Source: DASVDK01 sp036381125 [NCBI: Thermodesulfobacteriota bacterium]
GTDB taxonomy: Bacteria > DASVDK01
Length of the DNA: 14,355 nucleotides
Reading direction: 5' to 3'
Assembly (NCBI GenBank): GCA_036381125.1
Contig: DASVDK010000352.1
Span: forward strand, 1 to 14,355
Positions 11,384 to 14,355 of this stretch are shown here, piece after piece (the stretch's first letter is position 1; the number at the start of each line of letters is the position of its first letter). The notes beneath the pieces were generated by a model. The model was not told where the DNA came from and did not search any database. It saw only the letters and a list, made by a program, of their open reading frames with translations. The position numbers were made by a program, and so were the translations under genes.

Positions 11384-12012
11384 GTGGTCATCTCCCGGAC
11401 GCCGTACCGGGCCTTGAGCTCGCGGCCGACCTCGAGCTGCGGGCGATCCGGCGTCCATGCCATGTTCGTGATCTGGTCGAGCGGCCGCAGGTGCCGCTCC
11501 GGCGCCCGATGGCAGTCGAGGCACCACCCCATCGTGAGCGGGGCGACCTGGAAGACCCGCGGCATGAGGTCGACGCGCCCGTGGCAGCTCACGCACCCGA
11601 TCCCCTTGCCGACGTGGATCGCGTGATCGAAATAGACGAAGTCGGGGAGCTGGTGCACGCGATTCCAGGCGATCGGCCGGCCGGTCTCGTAGCTCGCGCG
11701 GACGGGGGCGAGCAGCGGGCTCGTGTTCCAGATCTGCCCGTGGCAGTTCATGCAGAGCGAGGTCGAGGGGATGCCGGCCGTGCTGGATCGCTCGACGGCG
11801 CTGTGGCAGTAGCGGCAGTCGATGCCGTCGTCGGCGACGTGATGGCGGTGGTCGAACTGGACCGGCTGCTCGATGGGGTAGCCCTGGCCGAGGTTGTACG
11901 GCGTCCGGACCCACGCCATGAGGGCGACCGGGAGCCCGAGGACGAGCAGCACGACGGCGGCGATGACGCCGCGCGCCACACGGTTCGACCAGCGGGGGAA
12001 GAGGGCCGCCAT
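11362..12012 (-). CDS. actA: Alternative complex III subunit ActA, pentaheme cytochrome c
   Basis: First gene of the operon, 216 aa from the ATG. A membrane helix at about 12-34 anchors a periplasmic multiheme domain with five CxxCH motifs: C66-C69-H70, C87-C90-H91, C140-C143-H144, C164-C167-H168 and C211-C214-H215, the last two residues from the C-terminus. Extra His residues in FDHRHH and FDHAIH are likely distal heme ligands. Five hemes and this length match ActA of ACIII, which passes electrons from ActB towards ActE and the oxidase. The MAALFPRWSNRVAR start resembles other ActA proteins as I remember them, so I prefer the ATG at 12012 over the in-frame GTG at 12030. Neither has a strong ribosome site. 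The 3' end overlaps the actB start by 22 nt. Confidence 0.96.
   Translation of the reverse strand: MAALFPRWSNRVARGVIAAVVLLVLGLPVALMAWVRTPYNLGQGYPIEQPVQFDHRHHVADDGIDCRYCHSAVERSSTAGIPSTSLCMNCHGQIWNTSPLLAPVRASYETGRPIAWNRVHQLPDFVYFDHAIHVGKGIGCVSCHGRVDLMPRVFQVAPLTMGWCLDCHRAPERHLRPLDQITNMAWTPDRPQLEVGRELKARYGVREMTTCTTCHR
11392..11396 (-). promoter_or_regulatory. Ribosome binding site deciding the actB start
   Basis: GGGAG on the minus strand, 8 nt upstream of the GTG at 11383 and inside the end of actA. It supports that GTG rather than a CTG further in as the actB start. Confidence 0.6.
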
Positions 12013-12127
12013 TGCCGTACGCCGCTGCACGACGCACGCCCGGGCGGGGTTGAGTCGGCGCGACCCGAAGGGTGGCCCGTCGTCTGCAATCGGGAGCGGT
12101 TTCCTCGTGGCGGGGGGCCACCGGCAG
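12013..12127. promoter_or_regulatory. Divergent intergenic region between actA and mrpA
   Basis: About 115 bp, the only space available for promoters of both the minus-strand respiratory operon and plus-strand mrpA. I see no convincing -35/-10 pair in either direction. A TTGCAG on the minus strand has no acceptable -10 at the right distance. A short inverted repeat, GTGGC-GGGGG-GCCAC at 12107-12121, lies just before the mrpA ATG and includes its G-rich ribosome-site region. Promoter function is inferred from gene arrangement only. Confidence 0.4.
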
Positions 12128-14355
12128 ATGGACCTGTACCTCGTCGTCGCCGCTCCCTTCGTCGCGGCGGCGCTCGTCGCGCTCCTCGGCCGCCGGCTGG
12201 GGCGGGCGCTCCCGCTGCTGCCGATCGCCGTGTCCCTCGGGCTCTCGGTCGACCTGCTGCGCCGGCTGCCCGGGGTGATGGCCGGCGAGGCGGCGGCGGT
12301 CGCGGTCGCCTGGGCCCCGTCGCTCGGCGTGTCGCTCGCCTTCCGGCTCGACGCGCTCGCCCTGCTGCTCGCCCTGCTCGTGACCGCGATCGGCGCGCTG
12401 GTGCTCTGGTACGCCGACGGCTACCTCTCGCCCGACGAGGACCGGCCGGCGTTCTTCCTCTACATGACGCTCTTCCTCGGCGCGATGCTGGGACTCGTGC
12501 TCGCGGACGACCTGGTCGTCCTCTTCCTGTTCTGGGAGCTGACCACCTACGCCTCGTTCCTGCTCATCGGGTTCCACCACCGGCAGGCCGAGGCGCGCCG
12601 GGCGGCCGTCACGGCGCTCCTCGTCACGGCGGCGGGCGGCCTGGCGCTCCTCGCCGCCGCCGCCTGGCTGGCGACCCTCACCGGGACGCTCCGGCTCTCC
12701 GGGCTCCCGGCGGCGGTCGCCGCGCTCGGCGACCACGCGGCCAGGCCGGGGATCGTGCTGCTCGTCCTCCTGGCGGCCGCGACCAAGTCGGCCCAGGTGC
12801 CGTTCCACGCCTGGCTGCCCGCGGCCATGGCGGCGCCGACGCCGGTGAGCGCCTACCTGCACTCGGCCACGATGGTCAACGGCGGCGTCTACCTCCTCGC
12901 GCGCTTCGCGCCGGCGCTGGGCGGCGATCCCTGGTGGACGCCGGCGGTGACGGCGACCGGCCTCGCCTCGATGGTCGTCGGCGGCTACCTGGCCCTGCGC
13001 GACGACGACGCCAAGCGCCTCCTGGCGCACTCCACCGTGAGCCAGCTCGGCATGATGGCAGCCCTCACCGGCCTCGCCACGCCGCTCGCGCTCTCCGCGG
13101 CGGCCTTCCACCTCTTCACGCACGCGACCTTCAAGGCGACGCTGTTCATGACGGCGGGCGCGGTGGACCACGCGGCCGGGTCGCGGAGGCTGTCGGAGGT
13201 CGGCGGGCTGGCGCGGGTCCTCCCGGTGGCGGCCGCGGCGGCGGCCGTGGCCGGGCTCGCCCTGGCGGGCGTGCCGCCCGGCAACGGCTACTTCAGCAAG
13301 GAGAACGTCCTCGCGGCGCTGGAGGAGGGCCCCTGGCCCGGCCTCACGCTGGCGGCCGCGGCGGCGGGGAGCCTCGCGAGCGCGCTCTACACGGCCCGGT
13401 ACTGGTTCGGGACCTTCGCCGGCGAGAGGCCCGAGGCGCCCCGGGGCCCGCATCCGCCTCCGCTCGCCCTCGACCTGCCGGTCGCGATCCTCGCGCTGGT
13501 GGTGCTCGTCTCGGGCCTCGCGCCGTCGGGGGCCGCGCGCCTGGCGGAGGCGGCCGGCCGGAGCCTGACGGGCGAGGGGGGGCCGCTCCACCTCGCGCCG
13601 ACCTGGGGGCCGGCGCTCTGGGTCACCCTCGGCGTCTACGCGGCCGCCGCGCTGCTCCTGGTCACGTCCTGGGGGCGGCTCGCGCGCCTGCCGGCCCCTC
13701 GGTGGAGCACCGGGGGGCTCCTCGAAGGCCTCGGCGCCTGGACCGTCTGCGTCGGGCGCCGCCTCACCGAGGCCTACGAGACGCGCGGGCTGCCGGCGTA
13801 CCTGCTCTGCGTCGCCGCGTTCCTCGCCTGCCTCGCCTGGTGGGGCACGCTCTGGGCCTGGCCTCCCGGCGACCTGGCGCCGGGCGCGGTGCCGCCGTAC
13901 GCGCCCCTCCTCGCCGGGCTGAGCGTCGGGGGGGCGGCCGTGACCCTCCGGTCGCGGCGCCGCCTGACCCTCCTGCTGTCGCTGTCGGCCGTGGGCGTGA
14001 GCGTCGTCCTCCTGTTCGTCGTCCTGCGTGCGCCGGACCTCGCGCTCACCCAGTTCCTCGTCGACTCGCTGAGCCTCGTCCTCATCCTGCTGGTCCTGGG
14101 GCGCACCCCCGTGATCGAGCCGGACCCGACGGGCCCGACCCGCCGGGGGGTGGAGGCGGTCGTCGCGGCCGCGGTGGGGGCCGGCGTCCTCGGGATCGGC
14201 CTCGTGGCCTACGGCACGCCGCGCTTCCCGTCGATCTCGGCCTGGATGCTGGAGCGGAGCGAGCCGGCCACGGGGGGCGTGAACGTGGTGAACGCGATCG
14301 TCGTCGACTTCCGCAGCCTCGACACCCTCGGCGAGATCACCGTCTTCGGCATGGC
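12128..14355 (+). CDS. mrpA: Mrp-type Na+/H+ antiporter subunit A, partial, 3' end beyond the window
   Basis: Large polytopic subunit of a multi-subunit cation/proton antiporter in the cytoplasmic membrane. It is related to complex I NuoL, with 742 codons present. The antiporter core shows FWELTTYASFLLIGF (E137), ATKSAQVPFHAWLPAAMAAP (K220), AYLHSATMVNGGVYLLAR, AKRLLAHSTVSQLGMM, FTHATFKATLFMTAGAV (K336) and PPGNGYFSKENVL (K391), residues expected in the central proton path. Beyond about residue 620 it carries the MrpA-specific extension: APDLALTQFLVDSLSLVL (MbhD/DUF4040 type), then VNVVNAIVVDFRSLDTLGEI (MbhE type), which NuoL lacks. The start ATG gives MDLYLVVAAPFVAAALVALL, a normal MrpA opening. 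An in-frame GTG at 12107 is an alternative. Genes mrpB onward are expected past the window edge. Confidence 0.93.
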   Translation, partial: MDLYLVVAAPFVAAALVALLGRRLGRALPLLPIAVSLGLSVDLLRRLPGVMAGEAAAVAVAWAPSLGVSLAFRLDALALLLALLVTAIGALVLWYADGYLSPDEDRPAFFLYMTLFLGAMLGLVLADDLVVLFLFWELTTYASFLLIGFHHRQAEARRAAVTALLVTAAGGLALLAAAAWLATLTGTLRLSGLPAAVAALGDHAARPGIVLLVLLAAATKSAQVPFHAWLPAAMAAPTPVSAYLHSATMVNGGVYLLARFAPALGGDPWWTPAVTATGLASMVVGGYLALRDDDAKRLLAHSTVSQLGMMAALTGLATPLALSAAAFHLFTHATFKATLFMTAGAVDHAAGSRRLSEVGGLARVLPVAAAAAAVAGLALAGVPPGNGYFSKENVLAALEEGPWPGLTLAAAAAGSLASALYTARYWFGTFAGERPEAPRGPHPPPLALDLPVAILALVVLVSGLAPSGAARLAEAAGRSLTGEGGPLHLAPTWGPALWVTLGVYAAAALLLVTSWGRLARLPAPRWSTGGLLEGLGAWTVCVGRRLTEAYETRGLPAYLLCVAAFLACLAWWGTLWAWPPGDLAPGAVPPYAPLLAGLSVGGAAVTLRSRRRLTLLLSLSAVGVSVVLLFVVLRAPDLALTQFLVDSLSLVLILLVLGRTPVIEPDPTGPTRRGVEAVVAAAVGAGVLGIGLVAYGTPRFPSISAWMLERSEPATGGVNVVNAIVVDFRSLDTLGEITVFGM

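Noticed and set aside
8357-11626. Plus-strand 1089-residue open frame
   Set aside because: It lies antisense to actB, and its translation is a low-complexity Arg/Glu/Asp/Gly/Pro-rich string with no recognisable domain. This is a shadow of high-GC codon bias in actB.
12013-12030. GTG at 12030 as the actA start
   Set aside because: It adds six residues (VQRRTA) not expected in ActA, and has no better ribosome site. The ATG at 12012 fits the family N-terminus.
11384-13591. N-terminal extension of the actB frame to 1713 residues
   Set aside because: The extension is antisense to mrpA and out of frame with actA, and is Arg/Gly/Glu-rich. The GTG at 11383 with a ribosome site and Tat signal is the real start.
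12128-14355. Complex I NuoL or a hydrogenase membrane subunit instead of MrpA
   Set aside because: The C-terminal MbhD/MbhE-type extension with NVVNAIVVDFRSLDTLGEI is an MrpA feature. No other nuo or hydrogenase gene is visible, though only the first gene is in view.

Overview
This window is a very GC-rich (about 70% by eye), densely packed bacterial stretch. It carries almost all of a respiratory supercomplex operon on the minus strand and the start of a divergent cation/proton antiporter gene on the plus strand. Third-position G/C bias, GTG starts, long shadow ORFs on the opposite strands, and an alternative complex III beside a caa3-type oxidase point to an aerobic, high-GC Gram-negative-type bacterium. 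Candidates include Myxococcota, Methylomirabilota/Rokubacteria, Acidobacteriota or Binatota, but the sequence alone does not settle the phylum.

Minus strand, read from about 12012 down to 1: actA, actB, actC, actD, actE, actF, a small unnamed one-helix membrane protein, sco, coxB (CuA subunit with fused cytochrome c), coxA, coxC, and coxD (cut by the window edge). Neighbouring genes overlap by 1 to 22 nt or are separated by 3 to 8 nt, so this looks like one translationally coupled transcript. ActA-F form the quinol-oxidising alternative complex III (ACIII). Electrons are expected to pass from quinol through the ActB iron-sulfur clusters and the ActA/ActE hemes to the cytochrome c domain and CuA of CoxB, then to heme a and the heme a3-CuB centre of CoxA. 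Sco is the expected copper chaperone for CuA. CoxA has the YSHPAVY signature, so the oxidase is of the A2 class, without the usual D-channel glutamate.

Plus strand, 12128 to the end: mrpA, the large subunit of an Mrp-type Na+/H+ antiporter, running off the window. It is divergent from actA across roughly 115 bp that should hold the promoters for both directions.

The first 58 bases are a perfect loop-less palindrome lying in the reading frame of the truncated coxD. It may be a contig-end fold-back artefact. No tRNA, rRNA, CRISPR, insertion sequence or phage gene was seen. The core system is a known one. The least characterised parts are the small protein between actF and sco, the start palindrome, and the pairing with mrpA.
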